Of a stretch of DNA of 64,000 nt, positions 44,934 through 53,489 are shown one piece after another (the stretch's first letter is position 1; each line of letters begins with the position of its first letter). Source of the DNA: Verrucomicrobia subdivision 3 bacterium UBA693 (lineage in GTDB: Bacteria > Verrucomicrobiota > Verrucomicrobiia > Limisphaerales > UBA8199); NCBI GenBank assembly GCA_002298785.1, contig DBMR01000011.1, positions 62,001 through 126,000 of the forward strand. The letters are read 5' to 3'. A model generated the notes under the pieces. That model was not told where the DNA came from and searched no databases. It saw nothing but the letters and a program-made list of their open reading frames with translations. The translations under genes were made by a program, and so were the position numbers.

Positions 44934-47489
44934 CTATTGAGCCGCAATGTCCACAAAACCCAGATCGACGTATTGCCCGCCGCTGGTCTGCTGGCACCGA
45001 ATGGCAATCAGGTTCTTGCCGGTTTTCAGCGCCTCTTTGCCAGCCGAAGTCAAAGGCACGGCCTCATAGCCGCCCACCCAACCGGACGCGCGCAACGCCG
45101 GCACGCCGTTGATGTAAACCTCGACATCTTCGTCATGGTGCAGCCAGGCCTGCAAGTCGTGCCGCTTCCCCGCCGGAAGCGTGATCTCGCGGCGCAGCCA
45201 GATTTCACGGGTATTCCAGATGGTGCCGACAATGGCTCCCGGTGTCCCTTCCGTGCCAAATCCACTCATCCCCTGCTTCCAGGACGCATCGTTGAAGGCA
45301 GGTTGAGCCCAGTCCGAAGCCGGCTTCTGCGTGGTGTAACGCCAGGTTGCGGGCGCCTGGTCGGCGGCCGGAACCACTACCGTGACCTTCGGCGCCTTCG
45401 GCATCGGCGCCCATTTGGATGCTTTAGTCACGTCACGGGCAGCCCATTTCTTCCATACCGCCTGGTTGTATAGCAATTGCGCAAACACCCCTCCCACCAC
45501 CGGGCGCGCCGTGAATCCAACTTTCCGCGCGTCTTTCGTCTGATACCAATCCGACATCGGCGAACGGTCCGGGGTATCGTTCAGGAAAGTGATGATCGGA
45601 TCAATCAACGACTCGAAATCCTCGCGATTCTGCGTCAGCGTCGCCGTCCATGTGATCCAATCCAGCTTGGTGTAGGTCTGCCGGTTGTCGAGTGGCAGGC
45701 CGTAGCGATTCTGAATCTTGCGATAATAAGCCATCTCCTTGCGTAAGACCTCCGCGGGAAACAGATTCAATCCCAGGATACGATCCCACATGAGGTTGTA
45801 CTTTTGACTCCAGGAACCGGGCTTGTCGAAGGCGAGCCGGAATTTTTCGCCGTCATCGGCTTCCTTCACCCAGCGTTGGGCAAATTCCCGGGCAAGCTTG
45901 AAATACTCGGCGGCTTTCACCTTGTCTCCACGCAACTCGCACAATTTCGCAAAAGACCCCAAGCCGCAAATCGCCTTCGCGCTCAAATTCACGTTATGCG
46001 CGAGGTGCCCGGCAAAGTCATCCGTGCAAAGCTGGTTTTCGGGATCAAAACCTTTCTCCCGCAAATATTCGGCCCACTGCTCGAGTTGCTTCCAATAGAG
46101 CCCGGCGAACTTCGCATGGCCTTCCATCTCGGCGATGGCCGCCATCAGGATCAGCAGGTTGCCACTCTCCTCCACCGGCATCTGATTGTTCACGCCCCGC
46201 TCACCGTCGCCGTAAACCTGCCCATTGGCATGCGGATACGTGCCCATATCGTGCGGCGCGAACGGAAACTTCCAGCGCTCGCTGGCCGCGTAATTCATGA
46301 ACGGCACCACGAACGACTTGGCCAAAGACGGGCCGAGCAGCAGGAACTGCGGCGCCATCGGGTAAAACACGTCGGAAGTGCCAATGCAACCATTCGAGTG
46401 ATTCTCCTTGCAGAACTGGAGCGGCTGGCCGTTAGCATCGGCTACGAACTTGCCAGCCGCAAAACACTGGCGATAGGCGAGCGCGCCCAGTTTGGCGTAT
46501 TTCGCCCCTCCCGCCCGGGTGAGGTCAGCCATCAACTCCGTATCAAACGCCACGCAACGCTTTTGCAGCGCGGCGTATTCCTTCGCGGAAGCCTGCAGGA
46601 GGTCGGCGGCTTCCCAGCCGTGACGCCGCCAATACGGGCGCAGATTCTTTTTCATGTACTGGATCGAGTATTCGTCGTCGTACGCCAGCATCAGCCAGCG
46701 GGCGACCGGCTGCGCGCTCACGGTCAACTCCGGGAAGGTGAGCCACACCACGGCCGCGCTGCCGGGAATTCCCTCGTTGGCGAATATGGCGGATTGGCCG
46801 CGGCGACCGCAGCCAGCTTCGGCCTGGGCGCGCGGAGCCGCCAGGTACAAATAACCCCAGTCAATGCGAATATCGTCCCCCTTTTTCCCGAGAATCGCCT
46901 GCTCCACCGAACCCACCCGCGCGGCGGCCAGTTTGTCGGATGAGCCACCCAATTGCAGCAACGCACTCGACACCACCTGCTGTCCTTCATTCACGGCCAG
47001 CTCGCCCGACGCCACAAAATCAAAACTCACCTTGTGCGCCGCTCCATCGGTCGACCGGAAGTCATAAGTAACGTAAGTCACCGGTCGCGACAGCACGTCG
47101 ATATCCTCCGGCAATGCGGGCGTCATGAACGTCAGCTTGAGTTCGATCCCGGCTCCGGCAAACGAGTAAATGGTCCGGGTCGGCAATACTTCCACCGCCG
47201 TCTGCTCCAGGGGAGGCGCACCGTTGGTCTCCGCGCCCATGACCCGGAAACTCCGGTCATCGACGGTTACGGTACTTTCGAGCCGTTGTCGCTTTCCGGT
47301 CCAGTGGGTAGTATTCGCGTCAGTCAGCTTGTCCGCCGGCGACCAAATGCTGAAGTAAGGGTCGCAGGCCACGAGTGGCACCGCGGGCGGCCGCAGCGGC
47401 TGCGCGGAACTGGACAGGCTGTTCAGCAGGAGGGCCAGCGCGCACAGCGCGCCGCGTCCGGCAAATTGGCGAAGGCGTTTCGTCGTCAT
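44934..47489 (-). CDS. Secreted DUF5127/DUF4965 (glutaminase A-like) protein with C-terminal jelly-roll domain
   Basis: 851 residues from the ATG at 47489, which is 13 bases after the pseudopilin stop; the frame is open to 47534, but that would overlap the pseudopilin. Signal peptide: GALCALALLLNSLSSSAQP. The start PLVACDPYFSIWSPADKLTD and WTGKRQRLESTVTVD are typical of the GtaA-like DUF4964/DUF5127 region. The helical DUF4965/DUF1793 part holds APHDMGTYPHANGQVYGDGE and MPVEESGNLLILMAAIAEM. Members are annotated as glutaminases after Aspergillus GtaA, but the fold is GH-like and many sit in polysaccharide loci, so a glycosidase role is possible. Residues ~700-851 form a separate galactose-binding-like domain (WLHHDEDVEVYINGVPALRA; QQTSGGQYVDLGF), which recurs in the GH2 gene at 56871. 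Confidence 0.82.
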   Translation of the reverse strand: MTTKRLRQFAGRGALCALALLLNSLSSSAQPLRPPAVPLVACDPYFSIWSPADKLTDANTTHWTGKRQRLESTVTVDDRSFRVMGAETNGAPPLEQTAVEVLPTRTIYSFAGAGIELKLTFMTPALPEDIDVLSRPVTYVTYDFRSTDGAAHKVSFDFVASGELAVNEGQQVVSSALLQLGGSSDKLAAARVGSVEQAILGKKGDDIRIDWGYLYLAAPRAQAEAGCGRRGQSAIFANEGIPGSAAVVWLTFPELTVSAQPVARWLMLAYDDEYSIQYMKKNLRPYWRRHGWEAADLLQASAKEYAALQKRCVAFDTELMADLTRAGGAKYAKLGALAYRQCFAAGKFVADANGQPLQFCKENHSNGCIGTSDVFYPMAPQFLLLGPSLAKSFVVPFMNYAASERWKFPFAPHDMGTYPHANGQVYGDGERGVNNQMPVEESGNLLILMAAIAEMEGHAKFAGLYWKQLEQWAEYLREKGFDPENQLCTDDFAGHLAHNVNLSAKAICGLGSFAKLCELRGDKVKAAEYFKLAREFAQRWVKEADDGEKFRLAFDKPGSWSQKYNLMWDRILGLNLFPAEVLRKEMAYYRKIQNRYGLPLDNRQTYTKLDWITWTATLTQNREDFESLIDPIITFLNDTPDRSPMSDWYQTKDARKVGFTARPVVGGVFAQLLYNQAVWKKWAARDVTKASKWAPMPKAPKVTVVVPAADQAPATWRYTTQKPASDWAQPAFNDASWKQGMSGFGTEGTPGAIVGTIWNTREIWLRREITLPAGKRHDLQAWLHHDEDVEVYINGVPALRASGWVGGYEAVPLTSAGKEALKTGKNLIAIRCQQTSGGQYVDLGFVDIAAQ

Positions 47490-47502
47490 TGTGTTTGGGG
47501 TA

Positions 47503-48378
47503 TCAAGGATCAATTTGGGCTTCCTGTGCGGCATTCACCGTCCAGGAAATCTCCGGGTGCGGTTGGTTGTCGCTATTCCAGCGTGAGCGCCACATCGCAT
47601 TGTTCGGGTCAATCAGCTCTTTCCGCCGGGCGCCCTCGGCGTGGCCGTCGCAAAACATCAAATCCGTGCGCCGGTTGTGGCGGTTCGAAGGCCATTCCGA
47701 TGGCGTCTTGGGATCCATGTTGCCGTCAAAGCTCCCGTCCGGTTTGCTGTCACCCAGCATGATCATGTTGACCGGGCTTTTTACCAGGTTTTCCTTAACT
47801 TCTCCCACCACGTTCACATCCCCTCCCAATCCCAGTTGCGGCGCGCCGGGCTCCTTCAAGCCCCAGTCATTGTAACCATACGAGAAGCGGGTGCGGGAAC
47901 TGATGCCATAAGCGTCACGTCCGCCTGTGGGAAAGGTGGCTCCCAGCGAGTCGTTGCCGTTGGTGTTCCAAATCGAATTCGCGTTGGCCGCCGGACAATA
48001 AAACACGGAGCGGTTCGTGCCCATCTGGCTAAACAAACGCACCGGCCAGACATAATAAAAACTGTCGTTCAACCACAGGCAACCGGGATAGGCCTTGTAC
48101 TCGTTCACATACATGATCGTGGCGATGCCGATCTGCCGGAGATTGTTCAGGCAAGCCGTCTGTTTGGCTTTGGTTTTGGCTTTCGCCAGCGCCGGCAGCA
48201 GCATCGACGCCAAAATCGCGATGATGGCAATCACCACCAACAACTCGATCAATGTGAATCCGCGGCGCCACCGACGCGGGCGCGCTTGAGGTGTTTTCAC
48301 CGGCCGGGGGGACACCGAAACTGCACGGTTCACCGCTCGCTGGTGACCGTCCGAAAAGGAATGGAATGAAACATCCAT
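47503..48378 (-). CDS. Pseudopilin with prepilin-type N-terminal methylation motif
   Basis: 291 residues from the ATG at 48378. A basic leader (ARPRRWRRGFTLIE) runs into the prepilin helix GFTLIELLVVIAIIAILA and SMLLPALAKAKTKAKQTAC. This leader of about 39 residues is long, so an internal GTG start (VNRAVSV) is possible. The C-terminal part includes MFCDGHAEGARRKELIDP, the usual ending of this pseudopilin family. It is paralogous to the pseudopilin at 3814-4689 and, like it, is immediately upstream of a secreted glycan-related enzyme gene (13 bases to DUF4965). A copy of the TGTGGC...GCCACA element lies 40 bases upstream. Confidence 0.87.
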   Translation of the reverse strand: MDVSFHSFSDGHQRAVNRAVSVSPRPVKTPQARPRRWRRGFTLIELLVVIAIIAILASMLLPALAKAKTKAKQTACLNNLRQIGIATIMYVNEYKAYPGCLWLNDSFYYVWPVRLFSQMGTNRSVFYCPAANANSIWNTNGNDSLGATFPTGGRDAYGISSRTRFSYGYNDWGLKEPGAPQLGLGGDVNVVGEVKENLVKSPVNMIMLGDSKPDGSFDGNMDPKTPSEWPSNRHNRRTDLMFCDGHAEGARRKELIDPNNAMWRSRWNSDNQPHPEISWTVNAAQEAQIDP

Positions 48379-48417
48379 GAATAGGCGACAAAATAATCAT
48401 CACCTCCCCTGCCGTCA

Positions 48418-48437
48418 TGTGGCATGAAGTGGCCACA
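48418..48437. promoter_or_regulatory. Conserved 20-bp operator-like element, copy 1
   Basis: TGTGGCATGAAGTGGCCACA. Outer inverted repeat TGTGGC/GCCACA; also two GTGGC direct repeats exactly 10 bases apart. Preceded by GTCA, as in copy 2. It lies 40 bases before the pseudopilin start. Confidence 0.8.
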
Positions 48438-48560
48438 AGCACGATTGATTACTATGGAAACTCACCGAAATTCGGGATTGCATGACGCTCGACTCGCGAT
48501 CGTCAATCCCGCTCCAAGCCTGTTTTTCTTTCGCCCCGTGCCCCGGCGGGCGCGCCCACG

Positions 48561-48590
48561 AAAAAGGGGTGTCCCCGAAGGGACACCCCT
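48561..48590 (-). terminator. Rho-independent terminator with TTCG tetraloop
   Basis: On the reverse strand AGGGGTGTCCC, loop TTCG, GGGACACCCCT, then a T-run. The 11-bp perfect stem with an exceptionally stable UUCG loop ends the transcript of the autotransporter-repeat gene, 33 bases after its stop. Confidence 0.93.
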
Positions 48591-48622
48591 GAGTTTGTTA
48601 ACCCGGTACTTAACCGAGCGGA

Positions 48623-51600
48623 TTACGGCACCCGCATCTTGTAGAAGCGGACCGGCTCCGCCGGATTGATGGGGATAGCGTTGGAGAACGCGCCGGCGGC
48701 GTCAAACACGCCGGTGCTGTTGGTGGTCCAGTTCGCTGCGGGGGCGGCGACGTTCACCGAGGTCAGCCAGGTGTAACCGGTTCCCGGAGCGCCACCGGTG
48801 CCGGTCATGATCAGGTTGCCGCCCACGATGTGCGGCGGACGGACTACCGGCGGCGGGAGCACGATACCCGACACGCGGATGGTGCCGTCCACAGCCAGTT
48901 TGCTCAGGTCCCAAGTGTAACCCGACGGAAGGTTCGTTGTGGTGAAGGAACCGCTCTGGGTACCCCAATCAAACAGGTTGAACGTGTCGTTTACGGCCAG
49001 CGCGTTCGTCCCGACGAGCACCACGTTGAGCGTGCCGCCAAAGGCGATATTGCCGCCCACGACGACCAGGTCACTGGCCACCACGCCGCCATCCTTGGAG
49101 ATTTCCATGGTGGTGGTGCCATTGAGGGTGAGGTTATTGCTGATCGACAGCGCACCGATGGAAGCGCCCGGAGCCAGCGTCGCGCCGGTAGCTACGGTCA
49201 CCGAACCGCCGGCGATGACGCCGGAACCGCCCAGCGTGCCCGCGCTGACGAGCGTGGCGCCGGTGTAGGTGTTCGTCCCCATCAGGGCCAGCGTGCCGGT
49301 GCCGAGCTTGGTCAAACCGCCGCCCGCGCCGCCGTCCAACAGCGATTGGCCAATGGCGATGTGGTTCGTGCCCGTATCAATCGTTGCCCCGCGCGCCAGT
49401 ACGAAGGCGGTGCCGAGGCCATTCATGAAGTCGGGGTTGGCGTTGGGACCGGCGCGCAACACGCCACCGTTGAAGTTAAACGTGCTGGAGCCGGGACCAC
49501 CCGTGAAGCGGCGCGCCTGGAAGGTGCCGCCATCAAGGTTCACCACGCCATTCGCGGTTGCATTATTACCCATAGTGACCGCGTCGCAACCAGTCACGAT
49601 CGAACCGGTGCCACTCAGGTTGAGAGTGCCCTGGCCTTCTTCACCGACGCGGAACAGTTTGCCGGTGTTAAGATTGCCGTGGGTGATGGTACCGCCGGTG
49701 ACGTTCAGGATGCCGGGACCGTCCGTGTAACGGCCAATCACGAACCAATGACCAGGAGCCACGATGGTGCCGGCACTCAGGTTCCACGTGCCCGCCCCGT
49801 GGAATCCAATCTGGAACTCATTGCCGTCGGGGTAGCGACCAATGGCGGAACCACCGGTCTGATTCATCGTGCCCGTGCTGCCGGCGCCCTTGCCAATGAA
49901 GAAGTTGTTGGCAGTCGCGGTGGCATTGTTCTGGAGGTTCATCGTGCCCTGGCCGGTACCCACGTCCGTAACGTTCATATCCCACAGCACCCAGAGGCTG
50001 CTGTTGTCTTTCACGGTGAGCGTGCCGGTGCCATCTTCGTTCCCCACGGACATCCACGCGTTAACCGTCAATGAGCTTGAGTCCGCGAGGGTCATGATGG
50101 CGTTCGCGCCGGTGTGCCATCCGAGGTGGATGCGCCAACCGGAATACATGGAGGAGTTGCCGTTCAACAGGATGGTCGAGGTCGAGCCACCGCTTTCCCC
50201 AAGGTTCATGTCCCCGTTGTTGGTGAAGCTGGAGGTGCCGTTCAACGCCAGCGTTTGCAGGGCGGAATTGCCCAGGATATTATTGGCATATCCCAGCGAA
50301 GCGCTGCCCGATCGCAGTACCGAGTTATAGAGCGTTGCCGTGGAAACATTGCCCACCGTGCCGTTGCCACGGCCGACCGCGAACCAGCTATCGATGTTCA
50401 AAACAGTATTGCTGAGGATCAAGGAGGCGCCGGCGTCCACCGTGCTGCCAACCCAGAATTCATTTTGGTTGTGGTTGGTCTGCCCCACACCGGTGCCGTC
50501 GAATACCACCGTGCCGGCCAGGATGTTGTAGCCAGGGAATCCACCACCCGAAAGCTCCTTAACGCCGGCCCCGAAGTGCGTCAGCTTGGCCGGACCCGAT
50601 TTCACAAAGGAACTGCCGGTAGTGGCGGTCACCAAGCCACCGAGGCCCAGATCGCTCACCGTATTGATCGAGCAATTCGTATCCTGCACGGAGTAACCGC
50701 GGTTGACCGCGACCGCCGGGCCGCCGTAACTCAGGCTGCCGTTTGCCAGGACCAGGTTGGCTGGAGCCGAGGAAGCACTGCCCAGGGCGCTCGCCGAACC
50801 GCCGTTCGCGAGATTGGTCACCACCACCGTGCCGCCCATAATCTTGGTCGGTCCGGTGTAATCGTTGACAGTATCCAGCGTGAGCGTGCCGGTGCCGTGC
50901 TTGGTGAGGCTGGCCGCGCCACTGATCTTGCCCGTGCCGCTGATGGTGTAATTAACCACGCTGTTGTTGACCGTGACCTTGGCGGGATTGACCGTGGTCC
51001 CGAGATTCACGCTCGTGGTGCCCAACGCCGCGTCATCAAACAACACCGCGTTGCCTTGAGCGAAGAAAGCCGGAAGCCCGGTGCTCAGTTCCACCCAGTT
51101 GGTGGTCAGACCGATATCCCAGGTTCCACCCGCCTGACCGTCCCAACGCGGTGCGGAAACCGCCGTGATCTTAAGGTCAATCGAGCCGGCAGGATTGGTG
51201 ACAATCGTCGCCACCACCCCGCTCGGGATGGACGCGATCGTGAAGCTTCCCGAACCCGTCCGGCTTCCGTACTTGATCAGCGGGAATTCGCCCACTTGCG
51301 GCAGAGCGTCCGCGATATTAACCGCAATCGGACCGTTGACCGAGAGCGCGCCGGCCAGGTTGATCGGGGCGGCGGTGGGATTGCCATAGTTACCGAGGTC
51401 CAAATCCAAAGTGGCAGTGTCAAGGCTCAGGCTGGTCAAGCCCGCTTGAGCGTTGGCGGACAGAACTAAAAGGCCGAGGCTCGCGCCATTGGCCACGGTG
51501 TAAGCACTCGCACCGGCCACCGCGGTGGTCAGTTGGACTTTGCCAGCATTGACGACAGTGGCACCGGTGTAGGTGTTGGCCCCATTGAGGGACAACATTC

Positions 51601-53179
51601 CGTTGCCGTTCTTGATCAAACCGCCCGAGCTTACATTCGCCAGAACCGGGATGCCCAGAGTCGCCGGAGTCGAGGCTCCGCCGTTAATCAGCGTCACCGC
51701 CGGCGCAGCGCTGTATCCGTATCCGGAGCAGGTCACCAAGATGTTCGTCAGTTTGCCCGCGACCGGATCAATCTGCGCCAGAGCCGTGGCTCCGCCACCG
51801 GCACCGCTCGGGTCGATCTGCACAATCGGCGGGGCCATGTAACCCGCGCCGCCATCGCTGACGGGGATGCTCACCACGCCCTGGCCTGACGGGGCAATCA
51901 GAGCTTGCGAAATGGTCACGTCGTAACCCGCGGTGTCCAGGGTCAGGTTCCCAGCATAGATCACCGCTTCCGCCATGACGCCGGGCAGGAACGACGGGTC
52001 GTTATTCTTCGCCTGCACCATGCCGCCGTTAAAGTTCAGATAAGCCGTGCCACTCCACTTATCAATCTTCGGAACCTTCAGGAGGCCGCCGTTGAGGTTG
52101 AGATAGGACGTGCCATTGGCCATCATCAGGGGCATCGCCGTCTCCAGCACGCCCGTTCCGGAAACGGTGACTTCGCCGCGACCATTTTCACCTACCATAT
52201 AGCGGGTGCCGGTGCCGATGTGCTGGAAAAGACCGCCAGAAATCCAGGTAATGCCGAGACTGCCAGCATACCGAGCAGTGTCGCACCAGCCAGACTGGAT
52301 GTTCGTGCCGCCGCTTTGATACAGCAGGCCCTTGCCATAGCGACCGACCTGGAAGTTGAACGGGCAGTTCAGCGTCCCAGCGGAAAGGCTGTAAAACCCA
52401 AACGCGTCCACGGAAGCCTGCGCATCGCCGCCGATGGTCCACTCGTTGGCATTGCCGCCGGTGCCGTTAATGGTCCCGCCCGTCTGCCACAGAGCGCCAA
52501 TGGCGGTGTCATTCTTTCCCACGAAGAAGCGCGAGACGTTTAACGTCGCATTGTCTTTGATGTATCCGAAACCGCGGCCGCTGCCATAATCGCCAATGTT
52601 CCAATCCTGGGCCGCGAGCGTATAAACAGCATTGTCCTGCAGAGTCAACGAGCCGATGCCGCCGTTGCCGTTGCCAATGCCATTCCAGCCGCCAGTGATA
52701 TTGATCCTGGCGTTGTCTTTTACGAAAACCTGTCCAGTGCAGAAGGTGCCGTCGCCAACGATAAAACCGTCGCCAGTCTTGTTGATAATGCCATTGCCGG
52801 CAACGATGAGGGTCGAAAGTGGTGTGTTACCGCCATTGCCCGTGCGTCCGACCACCAGCCAATTATCCACCGGCAGAGTTCCACCGTTGGTGACGATGAT
52901 GGTGCCAGCGACTCCGCTGTTACCGGCCCAGGCTTCGCTCACGTGGGGCACGGTGTTGGAAATGATGGCGGTGCCGCCATTCCCAATATTGCCGATCGCC
53001 CAACCGCCGGTGTTATCCGGCAGGACGCCACCGGCCCAATTGGCGGGATCATTCCACCAACCAGTACCAGTGTTGCTCCAGTCGACAGCGCGCGCACCGG
53101 GCGCCATTGCCACACAAGCGCACGCCACGGCGGTCAACGCCAGCGGCTTGTTGAATCTTGTTTGTTTCGATTTTTTCAT
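48623..53179 (-). CDS. Secreted autotransporter-associated beta-strand-repeat (PATR) protein
   Basis: 1518 residues with a signal peptide (PLALTAVACACVAMAPGARA). The mature start, WSNTGTGWWNDPANWAGGVL, is typical of verrucomicrobial PATR proteins. Three clear autotransporter-associated strand motifs are seen: NTYTGATVVNAGKVQLT (about residue 536), NDYTGPTKIMGGTVVVTN (about 772) and NTYTGATLVSAGTLGGSG (about 1305). Between them are many Gly/Asn-rich units of the type GSLTLQDNAVYTLAAQDWNI, expected to form a beta-helix. There is no C-terminal autotransporter barrel. It ends instead with the shared C-terminal module (YTWLTSVNVAAPAANW ... RFYKMRVP). Likely a long surface fibre or adhesin. The conserved 20-bp element lies 152 bases upstream and a strong terminator lies downstream. 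Confidence 0.88.
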   Translation of the reverse strand: MKKSKQTRFNKPLALTAVACACVAMAPGARAVDWSNTGTGWWNDPANWAGGVLPDNTGGWAIGNIGNGGTAIISNTVPHVSEAWAGNSGVAGTIIVTNGGTLPVDNWLVVGRTGNGGNTPLSTLIVAGNGIINKTGDGFIVGDGTFCTGQVFVKDNARINITGGWNGIGNGNGGIGSLTLQDNAVYTLAAQDWNIGDYGSGRGFGYIKDNATLNVSRFFVGKNDTAIGALWQTGGTINGTGGNANEWTIGGDAQASVDAFGFYSLSAGTLNCPFNFQVGRYGKGLLYQSGGTNIQSGWCDTARYAGSLGITWISGGLFQHIGTGTRYMVGENGRGEVTVSGTGVLETAMPLMMANGTSYLNLNGGLLKVPKIDKWSGTAYLNFNGGMVQAKNNDPSFLPGVMAEAVIYAGNLTLDTAGYDVTISQALIAPSGQGVVSIPVSDGGAGYMAPPIVQIDPSGAGGGATALAQIDPVAGKLTNILVTCSGYGYSAAPAVTLINGGASTPATLGIPVLANVSSGGLIKNGNGMLSLNGANTYTGATVVNAGKVQLTTAVAGASAYTVANGASLGLLVLSANAQAGLTSLSLDTATLDLDLGNYGNPTAAPINLAGALSVNGPIAVNIADALPQVGEFPLIKYGSRTGSGSFTIASIPSGVVATIVTNPAGSIDLKITAVSAPRWDGQAGGTWDIGLTTNWVELSTGLPAFFAQGNAVLFDDAALGTTSVNLGTTVNPAKVTVNNSVVNYTISGTGKISGAASLTKHGTGTLTLDTVNDYTGPTKIMGGTVVVTNLANGGSASALGSASSAPANLVLANGSLSYGGPAVAVNRGYSVQDTNCSINTVSDLGLGGLVTATTGSSFVKSGPAKLTHFGAGVKELSGGGFPGYNILAGTVVFDGTGVGQTNHNQNEFWVGSTVDAGASLILSNTVLNIDSWFAVGRGNGTVGNVSTATLYNSVLRSGSASLGYANNILGNSALQTLALNGTSSFTNNGDMNLGESGGSTSTILLNGNSSMYSGWRIHLGWHTGANAIMTLADSSSLTVNAWMSVGNEDGTGTLTVKDNSSLWVLWDMNVTDVGTGQGTMNLQNNATATANNFFIGKGAGSTGTMNQTGGSAIGRYPDGNEFQIGFHGAGTWNLSAGTIVAPGHWFVIGRYTDGPGILNVTGGTITHGNLNTGKLFRVGEEGQGTLNLSGTGSIVTGCDAVTMGNNATANGVVNLDGGTFQARRFTGGPGSSTFNFNGGVLRAGPNANPDFMNGLGTAFVLARGATIDTGTNHIAIGQSLLDGGAGGGLTKLGTGTLALMGTNTYTGATLVSAGTLGGSGVIAGGSVTVATGATLAPGASIGALSISNNLTLNGTTTMEISKDGGVVASDLVVVGGNIAFGGTLNVVLVGTNALAVNDTFNLFDWGTQSGSFTTTNLPSGYTWDLSKLAVDGTIRVSGIVLPPPVVRPPHIVGGNLIMTGTGGAPGTGYTWLTSVNVAAPAANWTTNSTGVFDAAGAFSNAIPINPAEPVRFYKMRVP

Positions 53180-53489
53180 GGGGATTTGGATGATTACTTA
53201 CGCGTCCGTGTCTGCCACTTCACTGAAGAGGAGTGAAACAAATCGTCACCGTCCGGAACGAGCCCAGGAAACGACTTGGTTTAGACCACAGGAACATGGC
53301 TCAAGTATAAGAAGGGCCAAAGGGCTGTCATGTGGCATAAAGTGGCCACACGCAAATTGTCAACCTAATTATGTGATTACATTTTCCCGGAGCTGCGACC
53401 AGCCCACCCGCCCGCAAGCAACCGGGCATAATTGTCGCAACTAACTCCTATCAAAAACTTTACAGAAGCAACCGCATTCAACTACTATC
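53180..53489. other. Intergenic region upstream of the PATR gene
   Basis: 310 bases that must hold the promoter of the PATR gene. They contain copy 2 of the 20-bp element (53332-53351). No gene or RNA is supported. Confidence 0.6.
53332..53351. promoter_or_regulatory. Conserved 20-bp operator-like element, copy 2
   Basis: TGTGGCATAAAGTGGCCACA, differing from copy 1 at one position. The flanks GTCA before and MGCA after are also shared with copy 1. It lies 152 bases before the PATR start. Confidence 0.8.

Noticed and set aside
43259..45112. Forward open frame of 617 codons across the repeat/Ig gene
   Set aside because: Its Arg/Gly/His-rich translation lacks family features, and it runs antisense through clear Ig-like and F5/8-like domains and past the next gene's end.
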